Positions 1 to 12,810 of a stretch of DNA of 64,000 nt are shown one piece after another (positions within the stretch are counted from its first letter, which is position 1; each line of letters starts with the position of its first letter). The DNA comes from Perkinsus olseni. Lineage: Eukaryota; Perkinsozoa; Perkinsida. The position numbers and the translations under genes are program-made. The stretch spans positions 1 through 64,000 of the forward strand of contig JABANN010000028.1 in the NCBI GenBank assembly GCA_013115125.1, given 5' to 3'. The notes beneath the pieces are model-generated. The model was not told the DNA's origin, searched no databases, and saw nothing but the letters and a program-made list of their open reading frames with translations.

Positions 1-274
1 TCGTACACAAAAGGGGACAGGATTACGTGCGGTCGGTATGCGTGCCATTATAGCTACGCCTCCTGGCACCACAGAACCATCAGCCAAGGCAGTGTCACAA
101 ATCTTCTTAAACTCGGTCTCGGACATGAACGCAAGGTGCTCCGGGGACTCGACATTTACCAGTTTGCATAGTAAATGAATAGCACCGTGGTTCTCCACCA
201 TGTTATCACCCGAACACGACAGGAGTGATACTGATAAGAGCCTGATCTTTAATGAATACAACAGGAACAAATAC
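1..274 (-). CDS. Partial exon, alpha-helical repeat-like protein (3' part outside window)
   Basis: The minus strand is open from an acceptor-like AG near 275 down to the window edge, about 91 codons. The translation contains stretches such as LLSVSLLSCSGDNMVENHG and AIHLLCKLVN, which have the helix-loop-helix feel of an armadillo-type repeat. It continues through SETEFKKICDTALADGS. No start codon lies in this frame, so this would be an internal or last exon of a gene running off the left edge. I do not recognise the family. A chance open frame is the main alternative. Confidence 0.3.
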
Positions 275-2791
275 TTCTAGCGCTAGGGGACAAGTGGATT
301 GTGTGCCTACACAATCACACATTGCTACTGCTGGATAGAGACGCATGCCGACACCAGGCAACCGGCTTAGCTGCGGCACCAGGTGTGACACCTAAGAAAG
401 ACACTGTGTGTGAGTCCCTGTCCCCTCATGATGTTCCGGCCCAGAACTTCTTGGCTCGGCCGGTGGTCAGCCGACGATCTACCGCAGCTTGCAAATTGAC
501 TGTTTGCTGAGTCGACCGAGCTCGGTCATACAGAGGCGAGTAGCACTGATCCTCTGCTCCTCCCCATTTCTGAAGGCAGATGGCTGCACGCGTGAGCTAG
601 AGACATAGCTCAGCTGCAGTCAGGTCAGCTTCAGTACTATATACTCCGAGCCTATGTACTGGAGCTTATGTACTCCGTTTGACCCTGTATGGCGAAGCCT
701 ATTAGCTGTTATGACTCCCCACCTTAGCTGTATGCAAACTAACCCTGTCCGGGAATCTCATGCTCGTAGGGCTGGTCCTTATTGCACTTACGTCTGTCGA
801 AGGACTCCGCTGTTAGGAGACAGTCGACACCGCGCGCTGGTGACTTGAGTATGGCTAATGTGTGCATGCGTCAAAGGGTCGAGTGTTTCAAAAGAACGGA
901 CTACTCGTGCTCTTCTCGAGGCAAGAACAGTCTGCTGAGGATTGCTCTGAGGATCCTCGTCGGCGCTCCGGCCCACTATGTCAGCCCCAGCGCGAGTACT
1001 ATGTTATCCGTATTTGGCTCTGGAATTTTTTTGCTATGGTTCTTCCCATCGGCTAGCTCAGAGCTAGTCGATGGTAACAACTGCAGCTAATATCTCTGGT
1101 ATTTATCGACGAGCCGATCATCCAGGGCTGGATACTCGTAGTCACTCGGACCACTAGAACTCAAGTTCGGAACTCCTGATGATTGTAGGATAGCTATAGA
1201 ATCATCCGCCTCCTCCATAATGGATGATCCACTAGAAAGCGGAACAATGGTATTGAATAGCGGCATTCCCAAACGAAAACATTCATTTCCAACTTGGTAT
1301 GATTACGAGTGATGAGCCGTAATGGCGTGATCAAAGATATCGCTCTGAAGAAACATTCGCACATGCATGCGCAGTGTCCCCCCGTGACACTTACAGGGGA
1401 CAGTGAGAATGGCCCAATGGGAGAGAGAAGTAGAAGATCCCAAGAAACTGTTTCTTAGAAACAGATGAGTATAGAGTGAGTGAGTCCGGATTCAGTCCGA
1501 CAAGCGTTGAGCTGTTGTCCACATCGTCGGAATGGATATCGTCCATGATGACGGTAGGAGGTACGAAAGTCCCATTGTTTCTTTACATCGCGTTGCTGGT
1601 GATAGTGCCTTCGATGAGGTTATCAGAATCAGGGGAATAGGCGACTTGACGATTGTAGTGATACCCCTCTTTTATCGCCTGCAACAGTGAGTCGCTCATC
1701 AGGACATCCAGGACATCCAATGGTCTTACACTCATCATGAGTGCAAGGACAGTGGCTCTGATTCAGGGTCAGAGGATGATGGCTGAGATCATATGTCAGT
1801 ATAATTCGCAACTTATGATGTTCATGATTCATTTGCTAAATCGTTACTCGCGTTAATATCTATGTTGTGTTGCTTTTAATACTGCCGCCAGTAATGTCCC
1901 TACCTATTCTATCTTCATGGCAAGGTGGATGCAGCAAGAGTACGAACGTGCATTACTACAAGCCCACCCCGATCTTGCTCAACGTCGTTCCACGTAGTTA
2001 GTAGTACCAACTTAGTACGCTGTATTACGTAAGTTGCAAGGTATTAGATCATCTTATTAACAAGGCAGTAAGTCGTCGATGGTTGTATAGAATTTCTTGA
2101 AGTCTCAGCACTCTCGTGGAACCTTGTTAGCAGCAGTTGAGATTCGTCAAGTGAGTCGAGTAGTTGACAGATATTGCTGAATTTCACATTCGAGCGTTGA
2201 TCCATAGGGCTCCGAGCCCTGCAGGTAACCTGAAATCGCGAGACGTAATGCGTGTCGCTCACTCATTCCAACCCAACACTTTTGAAACTAAGTTGTTAAG
2301 ATATGAAAACACAGACGTCAAGGTAGCCGTCAGTAGCCACTAGCTTTTAGCCAGTAGTATCTGCTACCAGTCGAGTAGCAGATATTCAAGTGCTGTGAAA
2401 GTAGCACTTGGCTTTCAGCGGAACCTCGGGAAGATTCGTAGCACCGGCTTCCAACTCAAGAAGTGGCTCGATGGTCTTACCGTCGATTGTAGGCAAATAC
2501 CTCCCCGGGATGAAATCGAACTGCTCTTCTGCTGGATGTGCGGAAGTTACCTTTTAATTTGGGAGAAGGCACACTAGGATCTTGCGTTCTTGCATTTCCC
2601 TTAGTTGTGGTCAAAGTGCGCAAAAGAAGCTGACTGTTTATCCTCCTTCCCATCCTAACTGTTTATTGCGTTCAATTCGCCCGAATCAGCGTACGTCGGG
2701 TTAGGCTTGCTTTGTACGTGGGGTTGGGCTTGCTTTGTACGTGGGGTTAGGCATGTGATTGGCATTTCCCCAGTGATCATCCTCAATAATA
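275..2791. other. No gene recognised
   Basis: Short open frames occur on both strands, but none shows a recognisable domain or a chain of exons. The only clear structure is a tandem repeat at 2704-2748, listed separately. Exons of the gene entering from the left edge could be hidden here. Confidence 0.4.
2704..2748. repeat. Two-copy tandem repeat ahead of the cullin gene
   Basis: A unit of about 22 bases, GGCTTGCTTTGTACGTGGGG followed by TT, occurs twice head to tail. The second copy ends about 45 bases before the cullin start codon. It may be part of the promoter or 5' leader, or a chance duplication. Confidence 0.6.
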
Positions 2792-5700
2792 ATGTCTGCT
2801 TACGGGGAGACTGTTCCTTTGGACGAGGGATGGACGCTTATTCGGGAGAAAGCGATTGATAAGCTAGAGTACGTTGTATCATTTCCGTAAGGTGTGGTAT
2901 GACTCTTTATGCTTCAAAGATACTATTTGGATACTGGAGAAGTGCCGAGGGATGTAGTACAGGTCGAAGGAAAGCCACCTCGTATCTTTGGTGCTGGCGA
3001 CTACGCCCAGCTTTACACGTAGTGAAGTTCTTATATGGAGTTGCTGTGAATCGCTGATGGTTTCAGGACCGTTTATAATATGTGTACTCAGCGATCACCT
3101 AACAACTGGTCGGAAGAGCTCTATCAGCGCTATGGCGAGTCGATGTCGTCCTATGTTACAAGAAAGGTAATCAATAGTCCCGGGTTCTAGACCCGCCAGC
3201 TCCATTATTCAACAGCTTGAGGCCTTGCTATCAGGTGGTACCAAGAATAGAAGGGCTCGAGGGGGAGGCCCTTCTCAGGGAACTACTTCTACGATGGAAC
3301 AATCACAAGCTCTACAGCAAGTGGATGGAGAGGTTCTTCACCTACCTCGATCGGTAGGAAAGCTGCTCCGCCAGGATTCTCTCGGAGGTCGCGTTGTGGC
3401 AGATACTATGTGAAGTTGCAGTCTGTCGATACCCTAGCCGTCCGTGGAGTGACTATATTCAAAAACCTTGCGTTCAACCATGGTCATGTCGCTGCTCGAT
3501 GCCGGGCTGCTATACTTGATATGATTAATAGAGAGAGGGAAGGTAGTAGTTGTATCTGAAAGGCGAAGCCTTTGGTGTGGTACTGACCTCGGTTTGTACG
3601 TGCAGTGGGCGTAGGTAACGAGATTGACCAGAGCCTTCTTAGAGGCGTTGTGGACATGCTCTTCGATCTTGGTAACGCCAGTCGGTCCAACAGCCCCGCC
3701 GACGCCCAAGGCACCAGCTCTAGTTCTGCTAAGTACGTTATACATACCGAGGAAGATCTATTCGTCGGTGTTGTTGTTAGTGCTAGTACTAACCGACCGT
3801 CCCTCGGGGCTGCCCCTTCCCAGGCTAATGATGAGCTCAGCACTTTGTGGGTCTATCAGCAAGAACTCGAGGAGTATCTGCTTCCCGAGACCGCTGTAAT
3901 AACAGCTGGTAGCGGCCGGTAGTCACTTTGGTCATTTGTCAGCGCTTCTATGAGCGTCAGGCTAAGGTCTGGCTCGTCAATGACTCTTTGCCCGAGTACC
4001 TCATAAAGACCGAATCTGCATTAATGGCCGGTGAGTGCAATTGGGAAGAATGGGGATTCTCTTGTCCAACCGATACGAGATGCGCTACTCATCCTGCAGC
4101 TCAGTGTATGCGCTTGCTTTGAACTTCGTGCTAGTTTCGTGTGCTGCTGCCGCTACTCGATTGATGGAGCGCGTTAAAGGCGGGCCATTGAGTGAAATGT
4201 CTGATATTTCAGAGCAAAGGAGAGTCGAGACCTACCTGCATCCCTCATCGATGCAGAAAATTAAGGATGTCGTTATCAAAGCAACACTCACAAATACTAT
4301 GGTGAGCATCTTCCCGGGTTTTCGCGCTCCTATTGGCGTATAGCAGAGATTTCGAAGTGATACTGTCTCCATCCCGAAGGTTGCACGTATTTGTTTACCA
4401 TCGTTATTGAGCATTTCGAGAGAATAAAGTGAAGGTAATCGTCCGTAGTATGGTTGTTCATTCATCGTTTTTGGAGACACTTTCACTCAACTTGATGCCT
4501 GCTTACTATAGAGGTATTATCCCTCATGCAGTGAGGCCAACACAATCAAACGCTGCTTTTCCGTTGTATGCGGGTCGCTGGTCGGCCGCAGCTCATGTTG
4601 GATTCGGCTTCTTGAACTGTTGTCAGTCGCAAACCTTGGAAAAGGACACCAACATCACATGGATGCTGGACAACGACAGGAGGGAGGATCTGGTACGATG
4701 TCTATAGAGGCACGCCACAGGACGGCTGGGAGTGTTTATGTTAGTCCCGTCTATGGCGTATGTTCGGGCTGGTGAACAACGGATTGACACCCATCGCGGC
4801 TAGCTTCAAGTAGTAGGGGGGAGGGGGGACGCCTTCATTTGACGGGCTGATCCTACCTAAAGAGAATACTTTAGTGCCACAGAAGGCTGGTATGATATCC
4901 GCGATGATACGTGTTTTATTAAGGCCGGCCTGATAGATAAGGCGTTAGTAATAAGTATTGACTGTAACTGGGTGTTCAAGGTTGATACTGTTTTTCAATC
5001 TCCGGCTCAATCGGTTAGCTCGCTAGAGTGTGGTATCGATAACAGAAGTATTAGAAATCGGTGGGACTGCGAAGCGGACGTATCGAGGAGAAAGCATGCT
5101 GCTGCCTTGTTCGTATCATTTGTATTCTTCCTCAGGCAGTACGTACAGGACTTGGGTAACAGTGTGGTTGATGCTCTTTTGGAGCAGCTGAGAGCATTGG
5201 GGCCTCAGCCAAGCCCACAGGCTAAGGCTGAGATCTTATCCGACCCGACCTTCGTACAGAAGCTCATCGATATGCATGATAGGTAGGATGGTAACCTGTG
5301 GTAGTAGAGTATGGCATTCTCCTTCCGTTGTGTTGCTGCTCTCGCTCATGGCTAGTGCTCGACTGTCGAGCGCAGTTTCAGAATGTGGTGATAGTAGTTA
5401 TGGAAGTAACTGTCCCGTGTCACGGTTGTTACCTGAATGATGTACGACTGGACATGTATTGGCTGCAATGCACAGTTTCTGGGGTGTCCGTGGTTCCCAG
5501 CCCACTTCGGATTGTCAGGGAGGGGGTTGTGCGGAAGATGGGTGGTCTGTGGCAGGTTCAAGACTATTGTAGCTGAGTGCTTCCAATCGGATGGTCTCTT
5601 CCAGAAGAGTTTGAAGGAAGGTGAGTCTACTAAGGACACCAGTGTCCGGTGAAATTCCCTCGGTCCCCCGTGGAGATTGCCGCTAGCAGCGGATTCTACT

Positions 5701-7904
5701 CAGAGGTGGCGTTGATGGTGTTGCTCTGTCAGCGTTCGAGACTTTTATTAATCGTGATTTGGGCCGATTCAGTATTGCTGCTATGATGAGCAGCTTCTGT
5801 GACAGAGTGTTGAGGAAAGGCGGTAAGATGGCTGCTGCTCGGGCACCGGTTTTTGAGCTAGTGAGCATGCGCAGGTGAGAAACGCTCGGAAGAGCAGGTG
5901 GACGCGCTGATGTCGAAATTGGTGGACCTGTTCTCCTTCCTCACTGACAAGGATGTCTTTGCGGAGATCTACCGCAACCAGCTGGCCAAACGCCTTCTGT
6001 AATAGGAGCCAGGATCGATTTGGAGGTTGAGCCGGTGGAAGAATTTAGAATAGGGGAATGCCGGTACTCTTAGTGTTTGCAGGAGAGTGGTCGTGTTTTG
6101 TGGCGTAGGGAATCTTAGGTTGATGCTCGCACTCTGGAAAACAGCCATGGGAGTACTCTCGTTGAAGGTACGACACCAGCGCCAGTGATGAGGCGGAGAA
6201 GAATGTCATACAGAAGTTGAAAATGAAATGCGGGTAAGGCGTGCTATGTGCTGCTGCACTTGAGGGGCTGTGTCGTGAGCAGAGCCCAGTTTACGTCCAA
6301 GCTGGAGGGGATGATCACCGATATTTCGCTGGCTTCGGACATGCAGAAGCAGTTCAGGGAGTATCTGTCTCACAGGGATTCTCAAGCTGACTATGGAAAG
6401 TACGCGTAGAGGCCATTTCGCGCGCCGCCAAGTTATTGAGCATCGATCTCCTGCTCAGTATCGACTTCTCCGTAACAGTACTGACGACTGGATTCTGGCC
6501 AACTTATCATGTAAGTAAGGGGACAGTGATAACTTCCAGCAGGCTTGCGGTGGCATCACTGGATGTTGATGGATTGCACCATGTTGGCGTTCAACGTGTC
6601 GAACAGGGCCAGCAGTTAACAGTGATTTGTGTCAGCCGATTGACAGCGTCGTCTTGCCGATGCCGATGACGCGCTGCTTGAACGTCTTCACCGATTTCTA
6701 TAATGGGACAACGCAGCATCGGAAGCTATCGTGGATCCATACACTGGGTGGGTGGAGATCGAGTTTTGTGGCGCGTGACGTTTTCGCTCATTCGGTTTGG
6801 GGTGCTGTAGGTCAGGCTGTGGTGGGCGCGAGGTTCGGAGCGAGAAAACATGATCTCAATTGCAGCACACTACAGGTAGTGTCAGCTAGATGTGTCAGAA
6901 ACTCTGAGGGATGCATCGGACTCTTAGGCATTGATCCTCCTTCTGTTCAACAACCCGACTGCTCATGGCGGTGATAGTGAGGGATGGGTCAGCTTCCATG
7001 ACGTAAGAGGCTTTCCCTTGGCGGGACCAGAGCGAGGGCAGATTTATTGACTCGATCAGATTCATGCGGCGACTGGCTGCGGCGATGATAGTTTGTGCAA
7101 GAAGTTGCTAGCAACTCTCAGTATTGCTAGATATAAGGTAGGGAGAGGGAAGTGTGAGGAAATCGATCAAAATGGCGAGCGCTTTTGGCCATGGAGCATG
7201 GTTCAGAATGTGCAGGTTCTGGAGAAATCGGGATCGAATCCGAGGATAATCGATGTGGAGGAGAAATTCCGAGTGAATCCGAAGTTCTCCTGCACCCAGC
7301 GAAAGATCAAGATTCCGCCACCGGCACAGGTATGTCCGACTTCGCGCGCCACGAAATTGTCTGGGAGATCTTGCCATAATATACGAAGCCGCAGCGATCG
7401 AGTCGAGCTCATGATTTGTTCTATGCTGACGCCCGACTTCGTTCGTGGGGTACCTGAGGGTTTGAAGTATGTGAATTAGCCTTCGATGGAGATCATAATT
7501 AATAATTTCGAGCGTGATTTTTTTTGATCTAGCTTATTAGGTCGAAGGTGAAGTTTGTGTGGAAGACGTAGTAATCGCTGTTGTTGTTCTTCTTCTTCTT
7601 CTTCAGGATGAGACGCACAAGGCTGAGCGAGTGCAGGAAGATCGATCGATCTCGATTGAGGCGGCCATTGTGCGGATTATGAAGACCAGGAAGACATGCA
7701 GTCATCAACAACTCGTGTCGGAGGTTCTCAACCAGCTCTCATTTTTCAAGTGAGTTGCGGTATTTGAATTTCGTGGCGCGGTGAAGTTTTGGTTGCCTCA
7801 GGCCGAACCCGAAGGTTATAAAGCAGCGTATCGAGCATCTGATTGAAAGGGAGTATCTCGAGCGTGATGAGAATCAGCCCAATGTGTATCGGTACCTGGC
7901 CTGA
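2792..7904 (+). CDS. Cullin (ubiquitin ligase scaffold), many introns
   Basis: Cullins are elongated scaffolds of cullin-RING E3 ubiquitin ligases. The N-terminus binds substrate adaptors and the C-terminus binds the RING protein Rbx1. Exons join into one protein beginning [20 protein letters not shown]. It then has the N-terminal repeat signature [20 protein letters not shown] (about 3020-3090), [20 protein letters not shown] (3295-3350), [20 protein letters not shown] (3946-4005), [15 protein letters not shown] (4750-4795) and the cullin-homology run [18 protein letters not shown] (near 5950-6000). ILLLFN lies near 6932-6950. The last exons encode the winged helix with the neddylation motif IVRIMK, and the protein ends NVYRYLA before TGA at 7902. 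One checked intron is 49 nt (in the codons for DR-YY near 3350). It is closest in feel to CUL1-type cullins, but the subtype is not settled. The middle exon boundaries (4.3-4.7 and 5.3-5.7 kb) are approximate. Confidence 0.93.
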
Positions 7905-8046
7905 TGGGAGCCTACTAACTATACTGTACAACTCGGACGCTCGGAGGTCCGGGATGCAGTTCTGACTATTATTCTGCTTGTTTCGCTGGTCACTATTATT
8001 TTGTCTACTATGGGAGGAGCGTGTCGCGTTGAGTCTTCCCCTTCTC

Positions 8047-8914
8047 ATGGCTGGGGGCAGTGCTGAGCCTCTGTGAATATGGTAACAGCAAGCGTGGGAG
8101 CATTCGTGAGCTTTGGAGACTTGGTATCGGTACCAGAGGGAGTGGCCGTCACTGCTGCATCAGGGCTGAAGGCGGTGGGGGATGATGGACAGTATGTCAG
8201 TGCCAAGATGGGTTCTGTGAAGGTGGAGGAAAACAAAGTAGTGGAGGCTGTTGGTTGGCGTTCGTAGTGGTGTTGTTGCGGCTCAGTTGATGATTGAGGG
8301 TCCGACTGCACCGTTTGTGCCGCCCTCAGCCGGAGATGTGGTTTATGCGAGGTGAGAAATGCAGGGACTGGGGATTGAACCAGGGACCTTTCTCAGAGTG
8401 GCTAGGATAACCAAGCAGAAAGCGGAGTGTGTCATTGTTGCTGATCACGCTGGGCGACCAAATAACTGCGGGTGGGCATCGTCGGAGAAGCCATTGTGTA
8501 TCTCCTCCCTTTGGAAGATACCGCGGCCACATTCGCGTGCAGGACGTCCGATATTATGATATCGATGCGGTGGCGATAGAGGAGTGCTTCAGGCCAGGAG
8601 ATCTCATCAAATGCAAAGTTGTAGGTTATTTCTGAGGGCTCCGCTCTCACGTGTTTTGCAAGCCGGTTGAACTCACACCGTGCAAGCTGGAACTCGAACA
8701 TCGTGGGGTCAGGGTGTGCAAGGGGAGAAAGTTAGGCAGCCTTCGGACGGTGGTTATCGTCCTCATTGTTGTTGTTCAGTTGTCTATCGGAGACTCTCGG
8801 AGCTATCTTCTTACTACCTCGGGAACAGATGCCAGTCTGGGTGTGGTGATGGCGACGAGTCTCAATGGTGGGCTCCTGCTGCCGCCTTGCGTAGGCATGC
8901 CTTGCGCCATGTGA
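8047..8914 (+). CDS. CSL4: Exosome complex subunit CSL4
   Basis: CSL4 is an S1-domain cap subunit of the RNA exosome, the 3'-to-5' RNA-degrading complex of nucleus and cytoplasm. The start is MAGGSAEPL, followed by an intron. The N-terminal beta domain has LVSVPEGVAVTAASG. The S1 domain reads VARITKQKAECVIVA, then YRGHIRVQDVRYYDID and CFRPGDLIKCKV. The C-terminal signature is SIGDSRSYLLTTSGTDAS, LGVVMATS. All follow the order of the family. The protein stops after CVGMPCAM. That resembles the zinc-ribbon start of animal CSL4 but lacks the basic tail, so it is either short or has one more unrecognised exon. It begins only 142 bases after the cullin stop. Confidence 0.85.
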
Positions 8915-9206
8915 TAATGATCAGGTCACCCCCTAGTGCCGGTCTCATGGTGTATGATGAAGTGCTCGGTCACGGGCGAGCTGGAGAAGAGGTAGGGCGT
9001 GACGCACGATTCCGTCGTGAGTTGGAGGGGTCTATCGTTCAGGAAGGTGGCCCGACCGGTGTGGCTGCCCGAGGAGGCCCAGGCTTGAAGGCCTACGTTG
9101 TTCACCAGTTCCTCACGCTCTGTTGTGTTGGTCGTTCTAGCGCTGGGAGGGGTGGTGGTGATGTGCTGAGGCAGCCCTTCTTCTTTTGGTACTTGTGAAG
9201 GGAATA

Positions 9207-12200
9207 ATGATTACGAAGGAGGAGCTCGAGGCCTTAAAGGTGGCCGAACTGAAGGTTAAACTGAAGGTAGGCTGGGTGTACATCTCTGTGATGGTATGAA
9301 CGGTGCTGTAGTGGTTGTTGATGATGTTGTAGGATGCCAAGCTACCGATCTCCGGTACCAAGGCTGTTCTGGTGGGGAGGCTTTTGGAGCATTACAGGGT
9401 ACTTGAAGAGGAGAAGGAATCTGCTGCTAAGGAGAAGAAAGCGTCCGCTGATAGCGAGAAAAAAGAGCCCGCTGATAACGAGATGAAGGAAGCCGCTGGT
9501 GAGGAGAAGGAGACGGTCGCGGCTGATGACAAGAAGGGAGCAGATGATGATAAGGAGGAGAGAGCAGCTGGTGATAGGGAGGAAGGTGATAGCCAGATGA
9601 AAGTAGCTGCTGAAGAGACAGCGGCCACTCCAAAGAAGGTAGTAGGAATGGTAGGAGGAGGATGCGGTATTCATTGGGTTGTTCGGTTTTCGGTACAGAA
9701 CTCGTCTACAGCGGAGACTAAGACGCGAGGGAATGAGGCAACCCCGGCGGCGTCGAACAGCGGCAGCAAGGCTCCATCATCGGCCGCAGGAGAGGATGCC
9801 AGCTCCTGTGCAGTAGAGGCGGGCAGCAGTGCGGCGGCGATGAGCGCAGTGGACGCATCCGAGGGGACCTCTGAGGGGAGTAAGGAGGAAGAGGAGGAAC
9901 GGACGAAGAGTTCACCGAAGGACAGGGAAGACGGGAGAGGGGAGCCCTCTGGTCATGCCGAAGATACTGAGATGAAGGTACTATCTGTACTGGGCCACTG
10001 ACCTCTGACATCCGGCGTGTCGTTGCTTCGATAGTCTGATGTCCTGCTGTGGTAGAGTGTCGAGGAGAGCCCTCGGTCGAGGAAGGACGAGGAGGGAGAG
10101 GATGCAGCGGCGGTGATACAGACGAAGTCGGGGAAGGCCATCCCTAAGATAACATGGGGTCAGTCGGGCGACGGCGGAAGGGACGTTGGCAATAGGAGCC
10201 CACTGGCTGGAGAGGGGAGTAGTAGCAGGATCCGACGGAAGTGTGGTACGTGGTGTATGTGCAATTCAGGACGCTCTCCCGGTAGTCGGAAGAGGTCACT
10301 ATCTGGCGGGGAGGAGTCGGATGACAGGAGGAAGGCAGAGAGGGCCAGGCGGTTCGGCACGGAAGTAGTAGACGGCCCGGGTTTAGGAGGGAGGTTTACT
10401 TTTTAGGAGGGAGGTGATCAGGAGATGTCAGATGAGCGCGGAGGGGGCGATGATAGCGAGCCCAAGCAAAGGGAGGAGGGTGTAGAGTTGAAGACACAGT
10501 CTGAGGTGGCTGGCCAGGGAGAGAGGAGAAAGGACGAAGTGCCTCCTGTGGCCAAGGCAATGGAGAAGTAGTGCTTCTTCGTGCTCACCATTGTTAGTAC
10601 TTTTCACGGCGTATCCAAGGTTGGTGCTTGCGTCTCGCAGAGGCATGCGTTGTGGTTGGTTTGCATTCCATGGTCCCAAGATTTCCCTCGGCAGGTTCGC
10701 TGAGTTCGTCGATCGCGTGATGCATGATGCTCAGCTGATCACTGCGGAAGACGTTCTGGCGGAGGAGCGTAATGCTGGGATCCTGGACTTGGTACGCTGG
10801 GAAGGGAGGCAGGAGGCAGTCGCCATCCGTCCGACCCAGGCTCTGGAGCAATTTTCGAAGGAGGAGGTCACTGAGATGATGCTGGATGTTGATCGGGACA
10901 TTAAGAGAGAGTTCCGACGGAGGGAGGGGATACGCTGGCCGTAGGTCTCCGCGTAGTAGTGAGGGGCTCAGTCATCTGTCTCTGTGGCAGGCCATCGATG
11001 TTCCACGGTCGCTTCCGAAGAGCCTGCCGTATGGCGGGGTTGAGGGGGATGCCGGATGATAGGTTTGGTGGCTATTCTGGTGGCAAGGGTGAGTTGCTGT
11101 ACTTGGTCTTTGTGAGCCCTGGGGGAATCGGTGCGTGCTGTAGGTAGCTGGGGTAAAGGCAGGTGGGGAGAGGGTGACCGAAGAGAAGGTGAGGGCTTGT
11201 TGACTTGGGTGTAGGCGTCTATTATGGTGGGCTGCAGGTCCCTGGGGTGGTCAGTGGTCAGGAGGCCGTAGTGGTCCTCCGCGGGGACGTGCAGCTTATT
11301 TTGGACATGATGATAGGGCGGGGATTCGGGAACCGAGCCCGCCTTTGGAAGGGTAATACTGCGTCGGGGTTGATGGTGTCGGACGCCTGTATTGAACCTG
11401 GGTCGTCCGATGTTAAGCTGACTCGGCTGTATTTCAGGATGGACCGTATGAGTTCTCCTACGAGACTGCGAGGGAGGTCCTTCGGTGGTGGTGTCAACGG
11501 AGAGGAGGGCAGTAGTGGAGGCTTCCGCTCCCGGCAACCATGGTAGTGCTGAACTTGACAGCGGTCCGAGCCGGTCACTTGGCGGCGTTTAGGGGTCGTA
11601 GCGAGAGAGGTAGTGGAGTATGGCAACACGATGATCGTGCTGGCGGTAGGAGCTTCGACCCAACCAGTGAACCTCCTAGCGCAGGACGCAGGGATGAGAG
11701 AAGGTGGGAAGGCAGCAAGACTCGAGGCCCATGTAGCGCTCCATGCTCTTCAGAGGGTACAGATCTAGATCCCGCAGTCCGCTCCCTCCTATGCAATCTA
11801 ACCTGCCCAGTGAATTGAAGAATATCGTAGATGACTTCATCAGAGACAATAGGCTGGATGAGAGGTACTAGCTTCGAGGCGGTGCGTCGCTTAGCGACAT
11901 GCCCGCACGTCGCCATTGTCAGGGCCGCATCGGCTCTCCTGCAGCGCACGACCCCGGACGTGCTGGTTAGAGTGCTAGAGATGGGTCGTTTGACGGTAGG
12001 AGTTGGGTACCCATTGGCGGTGCCATCACCAGCGTCTTTCTTAGGGCCCTAATCACTCTAGAGAGCTCATGCTGCGGCTCCGCGATATTGGAGGGGGTGG
12101 AGGAGGCTTCAGGCGTTCTGGAGGTGATTAAGGGTGGTGCTTGGTTGAAGGGACTTGCATGCTCAGGCTCACCATTCTCGGGCGGCGGCAGACGCCGTCC

Positions 12201-12579
12201 CTTCTCGCCTCCCCCGTCGTCACGACGTCGCAGTAGAAGCCGCAGTGAGGACAGGTCGAGAAGGTAGGAGAGTGTGAGGCCTCAGCTCTGACGGTTTGAG
12301 TTTTGTTAGGCCAGCATCGCCCCCAGCGTATCGTAGACCTCATCGTGGCCGTAACTACAGCCGATCTGGCAGTAGAGAGAGGCCGGAGCACAGCTCCTCC
12401 AGACGACATAGTAATACCAGATGCTTCCTTTAGTCTTCCGGGCCAATGAAGATAGTAGACCTCACTATTAAAACGCTCTTGGCGCGCTGAGGAGATGGCC
12501 TGTCCCGCATCTCTAACCCGTATCTTCGATAGTGATGAGTTTGCTGGCAGGTCGTTACGACAGGAGCCGATCTCGATAG
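9207..12579 (+). CDS. SAP-domain protein with acidic, RGG and RS regions (exon chain tentative; may be two genes)
   Basis: The first two exons encode a SAP motif, a helix-extended-helix DNA/RNA-binding module: MITKEELEALKVAELKVKLK, an intron of about 68 nt, then DAKLPISGTKAVLVGRLLEH. A long Lys/Glu/Ala-rich exon follows (to about 9980), then KSGKAIPKITW and the basic run RRKAERARRFG. The latter resembles the tail of SARNP/Tho1 mRNA-export proteins. Further exons hold DVLAEERNAGILDLVRWEGR (10760-10800), glycine/arginine-rich text (11280-11530) and RSRSRSPLPP. Then comes KNIVDDFIRDNRLDE (11815-11860), an RS run (12185-12265), and a possible end GRYDRSRSR with TAG at 12577. The SAP part is firm. 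Joining everything into one gene is inference. A nuclear role in mRNP assembly is likely. Confidence 0.5.
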
Positions 12580-12810
12580 GAGCCCCCTCCGCTGGTGCCG
12601 GGAGTGGCCGTCCTAATTATTGGGGTCTTCTATAATGAAAATGATAGTGATGGTGAGAATAGAGTACTTTATGTCACCTTATAGACGATGAATAGGTTCC
12701 ACGCGCTCTCAGACCAGTCTTGTGTTGGTTAGTGTTCTCTCTCTCTTCCTGAGTTCACTCCAGGCTGTGGAAGTGTTGGCAGTGTTTTTCGGTTGGACTT
12801 ATAGTTGACC

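Noticed and set aside
8356-8400. tRNA-like GGGGATTGAACCAGGGACC in a CSL4 intron
   Set aside because: The T-arm does not pair fully and no acceptor, D or anticodon arms are found upstream.
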